A stretch of 64,000 nt of DNA from contig JAVKDD010000020.1 of NCBI GenBank assembly GCA_040222455.1, forward strand, positions 1 through 64,000, given 5' to 3'. Shown here in pieces: positions 25,552-33,610 of this stretch (positions are counted from its first letter, which is position 1; each line of letters begins with the position of its first letter). The position numbers and the translations under genes were made by a program. Under the pieces are notes generated by a model, which did no database searches, was not told the origin of the DNA, and saw only the letters and a program-made list of their open reading frames with translations. The stretch is from RHLJ01 sp040222455. Its GTDB lineage: Bacteria > Bacteroidota > Rhodothermia > Balneolales > Balneolaceae.

Positions 25552-25884
25552 TTATAATGGATTCCAGCCTAAACCAAGATCGGGAAGGTTAGACCAAGCA
25601 CTTTCCTGTACTGTTCTAACTTGTTGAAGAGCATTTACTCCTTTTTGAGTAAGCTTAAAAAACCGTTTAGAGCGACCACCCCGCTCATCGGTTGGTTCGC
25701 TATCCGTAGAAGAAAGGTAACCACGGTTTTTAAGTCGCTTAAGTGGAACATACACAGCGCCTACAGAAAGGTCTTGTTCTAGAAGCTCTGACAGGTGGCT
25801 ACGAATCATTAAACCATACGCTTCATCTTGAAGTTTCCAAACAGTTAATAAAAGAAGTTCCTCGATACGCGATAAGATTTCCAT
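25552..25884 (-). CDS. PadR family transcriptional regulator
   Basis: The 110-residue winged-helix protein has the PadR core EELLLLTVWKLQDEAYGLMI, GAVYVPLKRLKNRGYLSS and GGRSKRFFKLTQKG. It lacks the long C-terminal dimerisation domain of classical PadR, as in the PadR-s2 subgroup that pairs with prefix permeases. It most likely controls its own promoter and the downstream permease gene. Confidence 0.9.
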   Translation of the reverse strand: MEILSRIEELLLLTVWKLQDEAYGLMIRSHLSELLEQDLSVGAVYVPLKRLKNRGYLSSTDSEPTDERGGRSKRFFKLTQKGVNALQQVRTVQESAWSNLPDLGLGWNPL

Positions 25885-25997
25885 GAATATTTATTTTAAA
25901 TTTTAAAACAAATACGAAAACTATTAATGAAGTTTCAATAATGTGAAAAAAAATTGAGTTTACTTATGGAATAATGAAATTTATTAAATATGAATTG

Positions 25998-26005
25998 TAA
26001 CTTTG
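25998..26005 (+). promoter_or_regulatory. Candidate -7 box for the cytochrome gene
   Basis: TAACTTTG matches TAnnTTTG 38 nt before the cytochrome ATG. No clear -33 is seen. The 158-nt divergent region also holds the padR promoter and is strongly AT-rich. Confidence 0.45.
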
Positions 26006-26042
26006 CTCACAATGTGTAGATTTATCTAACGAAATAAATTCT

Positions 26043-26531
26043 ATGAAATCATTTCTAATTATCATTATTACAGCAATATTTGGGATTACTTATTCTTATT
26101 CTAGTAATAATATCTTAGAGACCAAATCTGATGCATATAGTATCCAACCTGATACTTCAGGTTTTGACCAAGAAAAAGCATTAGAAGAGCTTCGAGAGAG
26201 TATACATGGCAAGGAGGATTTTCCTGCTTCGGAAGTGTATAATAATATTGAGTATCTAACGAATGTACCAGCAGCCAGACTATTAAGAATTATGGAATTT
26301 GGGTATTCTAGATCACTTGGCGTTACTTGCACTCACTGCCACAACCCAAAGGATTGGTCCAGCGATGAAAAAAAGGAAAAAATAATTACGCGAGATATGG
26401 CCGAAATGATGGGAACATTAAATCAGGAGTTGCTGGGGAAAATTGAATCCTTATCTGACAGAAGGGTAGCAGTAAATTGCACAACGTGCCATCGCGGAGA
26501 CGTAAAGCCAGCTTTAAATATACCCAACTAA
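26043..26531 (+). CDS. Di-haem c-type cytochrome, reaction-centre cytochrome-like
   Basis: The N-terminus is a signal peptide (MKSFLIIIITAIFGITYSYS), so the 162-residue protein is periplasmic. Two haem motifs are present: CTHCH at residues 96-100 and CTTCH at 146-150. The segment YNNIEYLTNVPAARLLRIM followed by LGVTCTHCHNPKDW resembles the tetra-haem cytochrome subunit of photosynthetic reaction centres, in a short two-haem form also annotated in non-phototrophs. Its electron partners are unknown. It converges on the symporter gene, sharing stop-codon bases. Confidence 0.82.
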   Translation: MKSFLIIIITAIFGITYSYSSNNILETKSDAYSIQPDTSGFDQEKALEELRESIHGKEDFPASEVYNNIEYLTNVPAARLLRIMEFGYSRSLGVTCTHCHNPKDWSSDEKKEKIITRDMAEMMGTLNQELLGKIESLSDRRVAVNCTTCHRGDVKPALNIPN

Positions 26532-28246
26532 ATCTTTCGAACCACGCTCCAAGTTCCCAGACATCCACCCGCCAAAAAGCTTATTCCTGCAATCTTATCA
26601 CCAAAAAAGAGCTCACCCATGCCATATAAAAAGAAAATTATTGCCATTAGAGAAACCCCTGCATTTATTAAAGAGGGGATTAAGCGTTCATGAGATATTT
26701 TACCCTTTGAAAATTCTTTCCAGCCTTTACCCATAGGTCTGACTTGAGCAAAGTATTTTTCTAAGGTTTCTTTAGTTTCGGGTTTGGTAATAAAAGTAGC
26801 TGCCAACCAACAAATTGATGAAAATATGGTTGTGAAAATCATACTACCTGCAAATGCACTGTCCATTATTTCAATTTCAAAAATCTTTGATAATAAGGCT
26901 CCAAGTAAAGCTGCAATCATTGCAGTGATTTCACTCCAGGCGTTTATTCTCCACCAGAACCAACGCAGTAACATTACTCCTCCAATTCCTGCACTTAATG
27001 AAAGGATAAATTCCCATCCACCTTTAACAGAATCAAAGAAATATGAAACGACAATTGCAATAGCAGCCATGCCAATGGTGGCAATTCGAGAGATGAAAAC
27101 ATAATGTTTTTGAGCTTTTTCTGGTGACTCAAATTCATTTTCCTTTTTTATGAACCGGGCATAAAAGTCGTTGATCACATAAGATGTTCCCCAGTTCAAC
27201 TGAGTAGATATGGTTGAAACAAAAGCAGAAAGAAATGCTACACACAATAACCCAAACCAGCCCATAGGGAGTACTTCTGCCATCATCATTGGGTAACCCG
27301 CTTCTTTATCAACTAAATCAGGAAAAACAACTAATGAAACTAAGGCAACTAAAATCCAGGGCCATGGGCGAAGGGCGTAGTTCGCAATATTGAAAAGTAG
27401 TGTGCCACCAACGGCATTACGTTCATCTTTTGCAGAAAACATTCGTTGAGCAATGTAACCGCCGCCGCCTGGTTCAGCTCCGGGATACCATGCTGCCCAC
27501 CAAGCCATTCCTACCCAAATTAAGGCTGTTATAATTGGAATCTCCGGATTATTGAATGGATTTAAACTTAGTATATCAATATTAGTTATTTGCGAAAGTT
27601 CGGTTTTCAAAGCGACAAATCCACCAACATGATCTACAGAAAAATAAGCAAGAGCTATAGAGCCGATCATTGCTATAAAAAACTGAATAAAGTCTGTAAC
27701 CACAACTCCCCAAAGTCCTGATATGGCAATATAAATGGCAGTCATTCCATACAGAACAATAATGATTTCCCATTGGCTTGCCCCAGTTAAAACCGACATC
27801 ACTTTAGCCATTCCAACGGTAACCCAGCCCATAATCACACAGTTGAAAGGGAATGCGAAATACAAAGCTCGAAATCCCCGAAGAAAGCTAGCGGGTTTTC
27901 CTCCATATCTAAGTTCGATGAATTCGCAGTCGGTAAGAACATCCGCTCTTTTCCAGAGTTTGGCATATACGAATACAGTTAGTAATCCAGAAATCATCCA
28001 GCTCCACCAAAACCAATTTCCAGCAATCCCTTGGCTGGCTACAATTCCTGTTATTGCAAGTGGAGTATCGGCGGCAAAAGTAGTAGCAACCATAGAAACA
28101 CCGACTAGCCACCATGGTAGATCCTTTCCGCCGGCGAAGTAATCCTCGAGTGATTGTTGCCCTCGTTTCTTTGCTATCCAAGCGACTACAATAAGCAGAA
28201 CCACATATCCGGCAATAACAAAATAATCCAGAGGGCTAAAAAGCAT
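26528..28246 (-). CDS. Sodium:solute symporter family protein
   Basis: This is a 572-residue polytopic transporter of the SSS family. The N-terminal helix DYFVIAGYVVLLIVVAW, the motif DYFAGGKDLPWWLVGVSMVATTFAADTP split over helices 1-2, and the later ISTQLNWGTSYVINDFY match the family. The substrate cannot be read from sequence; the DYFAGG/TTFAAD subgroup has broad annotations. A sodium-driven importer fits a cell with a sodium pump. ATG 28246 is preferred over TTG 28276. No neighbouring catabolic gene suggests its substrate. Confidence 0.88.
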   Translation of the reverse strand: MLFSPLDYFVIAGYVVLLIVVAWIAKKRGQQSLEDYFAGGKDLPWWLVGVSMVATTFAADTPLAITGIVASQGIAGNWFWWSWMISGLLTVFVYAKLWKRADVLTDCEFIELRYGGKPASFLRGFRALYFAFPFNCVIMGWVTVGMAKVMSVLTGASQWEIIIVLYGMTAIYIAISGLWGVVVTDFIQFFIAMIGSIALAYFSVDHVGGFVALKTELSQITNIDILSLNPFNNPEIPIITALIWVGMAWWAAWYPGAEPGGGGYIAQRMFSAKDERNAVGGTLLFNIANYALRPWPWILVALVSLVVFPDLVDKEAGYPMMMAEVLPMGWFGLLCVAFLSAFVSTISTQLNWGTSYVINDFYARFIKKENEFESPEKAQKHYVFISRIATIGMAAIAIVVSYFFDSVKGGWEFILSLSAGIGGVMLLRWFWWRINAWSEITAMIAALLGALLSKIFEIEIMDSAFAGSMIFTTIFSSICWLAATFITKPETKETLEKYFAQVRPMGKGWKEFSKGKISHERLIPSLINAGVSLMAIIFFLYGMGELFFGDKIAGISFLAGGCLGTWSVVRKI

Positions 28247-28412
28247 GTATAAAATTAATAATGATTGAATGTACAATTAAGAATTAAATCGATTGCGAGT
28301 ATAATGATTTTTTTAAGTTAATTGGGTTTTTTTTGATGGAGTTAAGCTTATTCAAGAAGTAGACTAAGTGCGATGATTTGTCCACAATTAATTTCTCTTA
28401 TAAAGGTGTTGC

Positions 28413-28435
28413 CTTCTGATCGAATAGATCAGAAG
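28413..28435. repeat. Perfect 9-bp hairpin in the pnuC upstream region
   Basis: CTTCTGATC, loop GAATA, GATCAGAAG. There is no T-tract after it. It lies in the 291-nt gap between the divergent symporter and pnuC genes; apart from this and the palindrome at 28501 I see no gene or known riboswitch in the gap. Confidence 0.6.
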
Positions 28436-28500
28436 ACGGAAGCTGTTGGGTGTGATTCTTAGATTTAATTCTTATCTATAGCACTATTTCAATCATTACA

Positions 28501-28526
28501 GATCCTGAATCAAATTCAGGATGACA
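28501..28526. repeat. Dispersed palindromic element, copy 3
   Basis: GATCCTGAA, TCAAA, TTCAGGATGAC is the same element as at 18601 and, inverted, at 17637 inside rnpB. It ends 12 nt before the pnuC start codon, so it would lie in the pnuC leader if transcribed. Confidence 0.75.
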
Positions 28527-28537
28527 TAAATAGCTAC

Positions 28538-29170
28538 ATGCAGCCAATTATAGACGGAATTATTTCGGGTATTTATCAAACTACGGCCTTAGAATGGATC
28601 GCAGTTTCTACTGGTTTGATGAGCGTTTGGTTCTCGATGAAAGAGAATATTCTGGTGTATCCAACGGGAATAATCAGTGTGTTGATTTACATTTATCTAA
28701 CGTTTCAAACCAAACTCTATGCCGACGCTGGTGTAAACAGCTATTATTTTGTGATGAGCATTTATGGCTGGTATCATTGGAAAAATACAGGTGATGATCG
28801 TGATCAAATTCCTATTACCAAGAATAACCGAAAAGAATGGATTATTTCAGCAGGAATATTGGTGAGTTCTTTTATACTTCTTTTCTTTGCCCTATCCACT
28901 TTCACCGATAGTGATGTTCCTTTTTGGGATGCAACTACCACCTGTTTTGCGATTACCGGAATGTGGTTAATGGCTCAAAAAAAGCTGGAACATTGGATTA
29001 TGTGGATTATAACAGATCTGATTTCTATTCCACTTTATTTTTATAAAGGATGGGTGCTAACAAGTTTCCAATTTCTATTCTTTACAGCGCTTGCAATAGC
29101 GGGTTATATTGCATGGAAGAAATCTATAAACAACACTCAAAGCATCAAATCAGAAAGTGCTTTAGAATAG
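28538..29170 (+). CDS. pnuC: PnuC-family nicotinamide riboside transporter
   Basis: PnuC proteins take up nicotinamide riboside (some relatives take up thiamine) by facilitated diffusion. The 210-residue, seven-helix protein shows LEWIAVSTGLMSVWFSMKEN, WPxGI-like VYPTGIISVLIYIYLTFQTKL split over the helix, YFVMSIYGWYHWKN and WIMWIITDLISIPLYFYKGW. No thiamine riboswitch is visible upstream, favouring nicotinamide riboside over thiamine, but no NAD gene is adjacent. Its last 34 nt overlap the convergent gene. Confidence 0.88.
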   Translation: MQPIIDGIISGIYQTTALEWIAVSTGLMSVWFSMKENILVYPTGIISVLIYIYLTFQTKLYADAGVNSYYFVMSIYGWYHWKNTGDDRDQIPITKNNRKEWIISAGILVSSFILLFFALSTFTDSDVPFWDATTTCFAITGMWLMAQKKLEHWIMWIITDLISIPLYFYKGWVLTSFQFLFFTALAIAGYIAWKKSINNTQSIKSESALE

Positions 29171-30042
29171 GAACTTAAGGGTTGATCAAAACTGAATCCT
29201 ATTTCGCTCTTTAAATCTAGATGATCCATTCCATTTGCTGTTTGTAGTATTGTATTTTTTTGCTCTTCAGATGCAATCAAATCTAGTGAGACGGAAAGAA
29301 GGGCTACATTTTCACCATCATGATTAAGTACCGCATTTAGTTTAGTAGCACCATATGGAGAAGAAGTAAGAGCGAGAGCGATTTTGGGATTTTCGTCTAT
29401 GGGGTAGATTCTATAATAATTAGATAAGCAGAGTTCTGGAGAAGTTCCTTCAAAACTAAAATACTTGGGTAAGCTTAATTCCGAATTGTATAATTCTGAA
29501 CAACTTTCAAGTATCCAGTTTCTTGAGTCTGGATGAGAGTTTTTGCCTGCAAAGCCTCGTTTCGACCAATACTCATATTTTCTTACAAGTTGAGTAGATG
29601 ATTTGAAGGGTTCAGGAACGACATCCAAAAACGTAAGAGCACTGTCATTTTTAGTAAACCAATAATCAGAAATACCATTGGTAACAAGTAAAAAAGAAGC
29701 GCAAACTTTTTGATTATATCGAGCAATTTGGAGAGCTACTTTTGCATCAAGTCGAATTTCTGGTGCTTTGCATTCAACTAAAAGCAACGGGTTAAAGTCA
29801 CTATTATAACAGATTAAGTCGGTACGTGATTTAGTTTTATCTTTTGGTAGATGTACTGCCGACTCGAATGCAATCCGATTTTTGGAAAATCTGGCTTGCT
29901 CAATCAAATAATCTACAAAACTTAAACGAACTCGTTCCTCTGGAAGGTTTTTAAATGCTTTTTTTGAAATCGGATTCCAAAGAAGTTTTTCATCTCCCTG
30001 ATAGGTGATTAGAGGGTAATGGTTAAGAGAGTTCGCCAGCAT
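29137..30042 (-). CDS. HsdR N-terminal-domain nuclease-like protein
   Basis: This 301-residue protein has a stand-alone type I restriction R-subunit N-terminal domain: RVRLSFVDYLIE, FESAVHLP, then the PD-(D/E)xK core RTDLICYNSDF ... LLLVECKAPE and QIARYNQKVCASFLLVTNG. The C-terminal half (residues 150-301) is specific to this type of solitary protein. No HsdM or HsdS is nearby, so it is not a working type I system; the solitary form is widespread in Bacteroidota with unknown role. It converges on pnuC with a 34-nt overlap. Confidence 0.82.
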   Translation of the reverse strand: MLANSLNHYPLITYQGDEKLLWNPISKKAFKNLPEERVRLSFVDYLIEQARFSKNRIAFESAVHLPKDKTKSRTDLICYNSDFNPLLLVECKAPEIRLDAKVALQIARYNQKVCASFLLVTNGISDYWFTKNDSALTFLDVVPEPFKSSTQLVRKYEYWSKRGFAGKNSHPDSRNWILESCSELYNSELSLPKYFSFEGTSPELCLSNYYRIYPIDENPKIALALTSSPYGATKLNAVLNHDGENVALLSVSLDLIASEEQKNTILQTANGMDHLDLKSEIGFSFDQPLSSYSKALSDLML

Positions 30043-30051
30043 CTTTATTTG

Positions 30052-30092
30052 TTAATCGTTATTCGGTGATTAAGATAGCGAATAACGATTAA
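30052..30092. repeat. Perfect 14-bp inverted repeat upstream of the HsdR_N gene
   Basis: TTAATCGTTATTCG at 30052 and CGAATAACGATTAA at 30079 are exact inverse complements around a 13-nt loop. A further copy of the AACGAATT motif follows at about 30105. It lies between yidC's end and the HsdR_N start, so it could be the yidC terminator (no T-run) or an operator. Confidence 0.7.
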
Positions 30093-30110
30093 CGAATTCT
30101 AAATAACGAA

Positions 30111-31910
30111 TTAAGTAGCTTTAGCTACAGCAGCCTCATGTGTACTTCTATTGATATATAACTGTTGAACAATAGAAAGTAGGTTGAAAATCAGGTAATA
30201 CAAACTCAAACCAGAAGCAAAGTTATTGAACACAAATAGTAACATGAATGGCAGAAAATACTGCATAATTTTCATCTGTTGAGCCATTGGGTTCGAACTT
30301 CCACCAGAGGTTGTATTACTGGTAACTTTACTTTGTAAAACCATAGAGGCTGTCATTAACAGTACCAAACCTGCGATTTGATCACCTAAAAATGGAATAG
30401 TAAAAGGAAGATCTAAAATATAATCGGGTGCAGATAAATCACTAACCCAAAGGAAAGGTTCTTGCCTGAGAAGGATTGAGTTCTGAAAAAATCTCCAAAG
30501 GGTAATCAGAATTGGGAACTGAAGCAACATTGGTAAACAGCCACCAAGTGGGTTTACTTTGTTCTTTTTATACAGAGCCATTGTCGCTTTCTGCTGCTTT
30601 TGAGGATTGTCTTTATACTTATCCTGAATTTCTTTCATTTGTGGCTGTAATTCCTTCATAGCAGCCATGCTTTTGTAACTCTTTATGGTAAGAGGAGATA
30701 GAATAAGCTTTACAGCCGCAGCAAATATGATAATCAATATCCCATAATTTGGAATAAACCCACTAAAGAAGGTGAAGAAAGGAATTACAATAAAGCGAAC
30801 AAAAGGATCAGAGAACCAACGAATCCAGCCATAACCTACTTCTACCATATCAAAGGCATGCTCATTAAAGTTCTTTACATCGTAGTATTTCATCGGACCT
30901 AGGTATAATTCGTAAGAAATCACACCATCACTGGGAATATCTGAAGTTACCGATGCGGTATAGAAATGATCGGTAAGCGGATCATCAACTTTGCCATTTA
31001 CTTGTCCTTTTAAATAGGCGCCATCAGTTTCGGTTGTTGGCTGGATGATTTGAGCAAAAAACTTAGTTTTAGAAGCAACCCAATCTATATTACCGTTTAC
31101 ACTTAGTTCTTTAAGACCATTATTCTCTTCAAAATCATCGGCTTTTAACTGCTCTAATTCTCCACCGGCATAAAAATAGGCTGAAGTTGCTAACGCTTCT
31201 TGAACTCGATCTTTTTCTGTAAACCTTAAAGAAGTATTCCATCCAAAATCTACTGCCCGACCAATCACATATTCTCGCAGACCCACAAACCTAATATCCA
31301 GATCAATTTCATATGAATTCCCAAAGAATGTATAGGTATAAAGTAGTTGTCGACCGTTTTCAAGTTCTAAGACATAACTAAGTTCTTTACTATCACCTTC
31401 ATTTACCGTAAAGCTACGCCCTGCATTTACTTGTCTGAAAATGATATTCTGTGTTTCCACATTATAATTCTCAGTAGTTAAAAAACCCACGTTATAAGCC
31501 GACCGCGTTGTATCAGAAATTAACTGGATTGGAGTTCCAGCCCATGTTCGGTGACTTTTAAGTGTAAATTTAGAAGGTCCGGCGCCTTTATTAGTAAAAA
31601 CAACGCTATACAAATCTGTTTCAACTGTAAATTCAGTTTGAGTATTTTCATTGTTTGTAGCAAATATTCCTGCAACTTGTGGGCTATTATCGGCTGCAGA
31701 GTTATCAACTATTGAAGGTTGGTTTTGAGAAATCGGGGCTTCATCAAAAGAATCCTCTTCTAGTTCTTGTTCTACAAAAGCTAGACTATCCTGGATAGCT
31801 TGTTGGCGCCGCTGTTCTGCAAGTTGTTCTTCGCTAGGCATAGTAAAATAAAACCAGCCAAGCATGAGTAGAAAGATGAGGGAAAATCCAATTACGGTAT
31901 TTTTATCCAA
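30111..31910 (-). CDS. yidC: Membrane protein insertase YidC
   Basis: YidC inserts and folds inner-membrane proteins alone or with SecYEG. The 599-residue protein begins with the signal-anchor DKNTVIGFSLIFLLMLGWFYF, has a large periplasmic domain (about residues 70-350), and ends with the conserved five-helix core (NYGILIIIFAAAVKLILSPL; MKELQPQMKEIQDKYKDNPQ; GGCLPMLLQFPILITLW). The start codon is TTG 31910; the family N-terminus leaves no other choice. It sits 13 nt after rnpA in the conserved rpmH-rnpA-yidC order; the small yidD gene often found between them is absent. Confidence 0.95.
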   Translation of the reverse strand: MDKNTVIGFSLIFLLMLGWFYFTMPSEEQLAEQRRQQAIQDSLAFVEQELEEDSFDEAPISQNQPSIVDNSAADNSPQVAGIFATNNENTQTEFTVETDLYSVVFTNKGAGPSKFTLKSHRTWAGTPIQLISDTTRSAYNVGFLTTENYNVETQNIIFRQVNAGRSFTVNEGDSKELSYVLELENGRQLLYTYTFFGNSYEIDLDIRFVGLREYVIGRAVDFGWNTSLRFTEKDRVQEALATSAYFYAGGELEQLKADDFEENNGLKELSVNGNIDWVASKTKFFAQIIQPTTETDGAYLKGQVNGKVDDPLTDHFYTASVTSDIPSDGVISYELYLGPMKYYDVKNFNEHAFDMVEVGYGWIRWFSDPFVRFIVIPFFTFFSGFIPNYGILIIIFAAAVKLILSPLTIKSYKSMAAMKELQPQMKEIQDKYKDNPQKQQKATMALYKKNKVNPLGGCLPMLLQFPILITLWRFFQNSILLRQEPFLWVSDLSAPDYILDLPFTIPFLGDQIAGLVLLMTASMVLQSKVTSNTTSGGSSNPMAQQMKIMQYFLPFMLLFVFNNFASGLSLYYLIFNLLSIVQQLYINRSTHEAAVAKAT

Positions 31911-31923
31911 GGGATCGGCGTTT

Positions 31924-32358
31924 TTAAAGTTCGTCTAAATTTGTAGAAAGAAGTTGGCTACGCAATTCTGTTAAGAGTGTTACTATATCTTTCTCCACAC
32001 TATGAAAATCGAGATCTGATTTACGAGCAATAAATACAGCATGAATAACATCATTTCGAGTAGAAAGTTGATCAGATATTACATGCCTATTTAAGCGGTA
32101 AGCTTCTCGCATCAGTCGTTTACATCTATTGCGTTGTACAGCATTACCAATTTTCTTAGGTGAGATAAATCCTATTTTAAAGTCTTCATCAGGGGTGAGA
32201 AATGAGGCAAAGCGAAGGGTAATCGTTGGCGTATTGATAAATTCCGAGCTTGCAAAAAGCCGTTGGAAATTCCGCCTGCCTCGTAAAATTTGAGATTTAG
32301 GTAGAGTAAATCTACGAGGAGAGGGAGCAGTTAAATTATTTTGCTCCTTTTTTCTCAT
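31924..32358 (-). CDS. rnpA: RNase P protein component
   Basis: This basic protein helps RNase P RNA bind precursor tRNA. The 144-residue protein has LRGRRNFQRLF, KIGFISPKKIGNAVQRNR and the RNR signature continuing CKRLMREAYRLNRH. The N-terminus has about 25 extra basic/Pro residues. ATG 32358 lies inside the end of rpmH, giving a 23-nt overlap in another frame; a GTG one codon upstream is also possible. Its RNA partner is encoded at 17.4 kb. Confidence 0.92.
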   Translation of the reverse strand: MRKKEQNNLTAPSPRRFTLPKSQILRGRRNFQRLFASSEFINTPTITLRFASFLTPDEDFKIGFISPKKIGNAVQRNRCKRLMREAYRLNRHVISDQLSTRNDVIHAVFIARKSDLDFHSVEKDIVTLLTELRSQLLSTNLDEL

Positions 32359-32494
32359 CACTTACAGTAAGCTTATGGCGACCTTTTGCGCGGCGGCCAG
32401 CTATTACTTTTTGTCCATTTGCCGTGGACATGCGCTTACGGAATCCGTGTTTGTTCTTGCGCTTGCGGTTACTAGGTTGAAATGTACGTTTCAT
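32336..32494 (-). CDS. rpmH: 50S ribosomal protein L34
   Basis: The short gene encodes 52 residues: MKRTFQPSNRKRKNKHGFR followed by KRMSTANGQKVIAGRRAKGR and an acidic/lysine tail (SDEKKGAK). This is the invariant L34 sequence, a small basic protein of the large ribosomal subunit. It heads the rpmH-rnpA-yidC operon and overlaps rnpA at its 3' end. Confidence 0.97.
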   Translation of the reverse strand: MKRTFQPSNRKRKNKHGFRKRMSTANGQKVIAGRRAKGRHKLTVSDEKKGAK

Positions 32495-32539
32495 GAATCA
32501 GTATAGTTTTCTGTTCGTTTTCGAAATCCAAAAAGGCTT

Positions 32540-32547
32540 CAAATATA
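32540..32547 (-). promoter_or_regulatory. Candidate -7 box for rpmH
   Basis: On the minus strand the bases read TATATTTG, matching TAnnTTTG, 45 nt upstream of the rpmH ATG. A CTTTG element lies 14 bp further upstream, closer than the usual -33 spacing. Confidence 0.45.
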
Positions 32548-32734
32548 AGTAGAAATTAGTACAAAGAGAACCTAAAAAGAAATATTTGTTTAGGTTCCTT
32601 AAATGAAGTCAATCTTAACATTGGTATATCCTATATCCTTTATTGATATCATTTAAGGCGTCTTTTGAATGATTACAAACTCACATCCATTGTAATAGGT
32701 GAACTTAATAATCAAAATCAAACAAAAGGATTTT

Positions 32735-33301
32735 ATGAGTAACGAGAAGTTATCAACCTATACAAACGATCTGCTAAATTTTAATAAGCATTTCTTGAGT
32801 GTAGTCAGGTCTCAGAAGACTTCCGATACCCTTAACAATACGAAGGCGGTTGATCTGCTACACAATATTGATATTGCAATAACTACACAGATAAATGAAC
32901 TGGAGAATTTTGACGATTTAATTGAAGAATCCAGATTTGAATTTTTCAAAGAAAAAGCAGCAACATTATTTGGTACAATAGCGGGGAATATTGACACCCT
33001 CAGAAAAGACCCGGTATCAAAAATCTTGCGTGATGACTACACCGCATTGAGCATGTTATCAAGCGGATATACCATGTTGTATACGGCTGCATTAATGAAT
33101 GAGAATACTAATCTTGCAAACTTTGCAAAAAATAGTTTAGAAAGAGTAGCACAACTGATAGCTGAAACAAATCAGACAATGCCGTTTGTAGTTGCAGAAG
33201 AACTGGCAGACTCAAATACAGAATGGAATGCGATAGCAAAAAAAGCATTAACAGAAACTCAGAAAGCATGGAAATCAGAAAATATGCTTGAAGAAGCATA
33301 A
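32735..33301 (+). CDS. All-helical protein of unknown function, possibly ferritin-like
   Basis: From ATG 32735 (AAAAGGA just upstream) this is a 188-residue cytosolic protein made of long helices (YTNDLLNFNKHFLSVVRSQK; TALSMLSSGYTMLYTAALM). The four-helix layout resembles ferritin-like or DUF892-type bundles, but I see no ExxH metal motifs, so a metal role is not supported. An in-frame start 12 codons upstream is possible. It is monocistronic, with its own terminator. Confidence 0.75.
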   Translation: MSNEKLSTYTNDLLNFNKHFLSVVRSQKTSDTLNNTKAVDLLHNIDIAITTQINELENFDDLIEESRFEFFKEKAATLFGTIAGNIDTLRKDPVSKILRDDYTALSMLSSGYTMLYTAALMNENTNLANFAKNSLERVAQLIAETNQTMPFVVAEELADSNTEWNAIAKKALTETQKAWKSENMLEEA

Positions 33302-33322
33302 CTTCTACAACATTATATAACT

Positions 33323-33357
33323 AACCCCTGGTGATGGAATTTGCCAGGGGTTTTTTA
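33323..33357 (+). terminator. Terminator after the helical protein gene
   Basis: CCCCTGG at 33325 and CCAGGGG at 33344 form a 7-bp GC stem, followed by six T. Confidence 0.92.
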
Positions 33358-33426
33358 CTTAAGGTATTATTATCCAAAAACTAAGGGTTTTAGTAGGTTG
33401 AACTGTCTGATAAATAAGGAGAGCGT

Positions 33427-33567
33427 ATGAATTTGGTTAAGATTTTTTTAGTATTAGTAAGCTTAGTAGTTCTTACAAGCCCCCCCCTTGTTCTATTTGG
33501 TAAGTATCAAGATATTGAGGCTTTTTGGCATGGAAGAGGTTTTGACTGGTACTATTATATGGAATAG
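33427..33567 (+). CDS. 46-residue single-helix membrane peptide
   Basis: The reading frame starts with MNLVKIFLVLVSLVVLTSPP, a strong membrane helix, and ends with an aromatic tail (FWHGRGFDWYYYME). AAGGAG lies 5 nt before the ATG, the best Shine-Dalgarno in this part of the window. The gene contains a run of eight C (33480-33487) at codons 18-21, striking in such AT-rich sequence and prone to slippage. I recognise no family. It is the first element in a 630-nt gap before secA. Confidence 0.5.
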   Translation: MNLVKIFLVLVSLVVLTSPPLVLFGKYQDIEAFWHGRGFDWYYYME

Positions 33568-33610
33568 GAGAATGGTTTATAAAAATCTTAATCGGTCTAT
33601 CAATTAGTGA

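Noticed and set aside
28277..28537. Possible thiamine or NAD riboswitch upstream of pnuC
   Set aside because: No CUGAGA or other thiamine core is visible, and the hairpins present are a simple 9-bp stem and a dispersed repeat.
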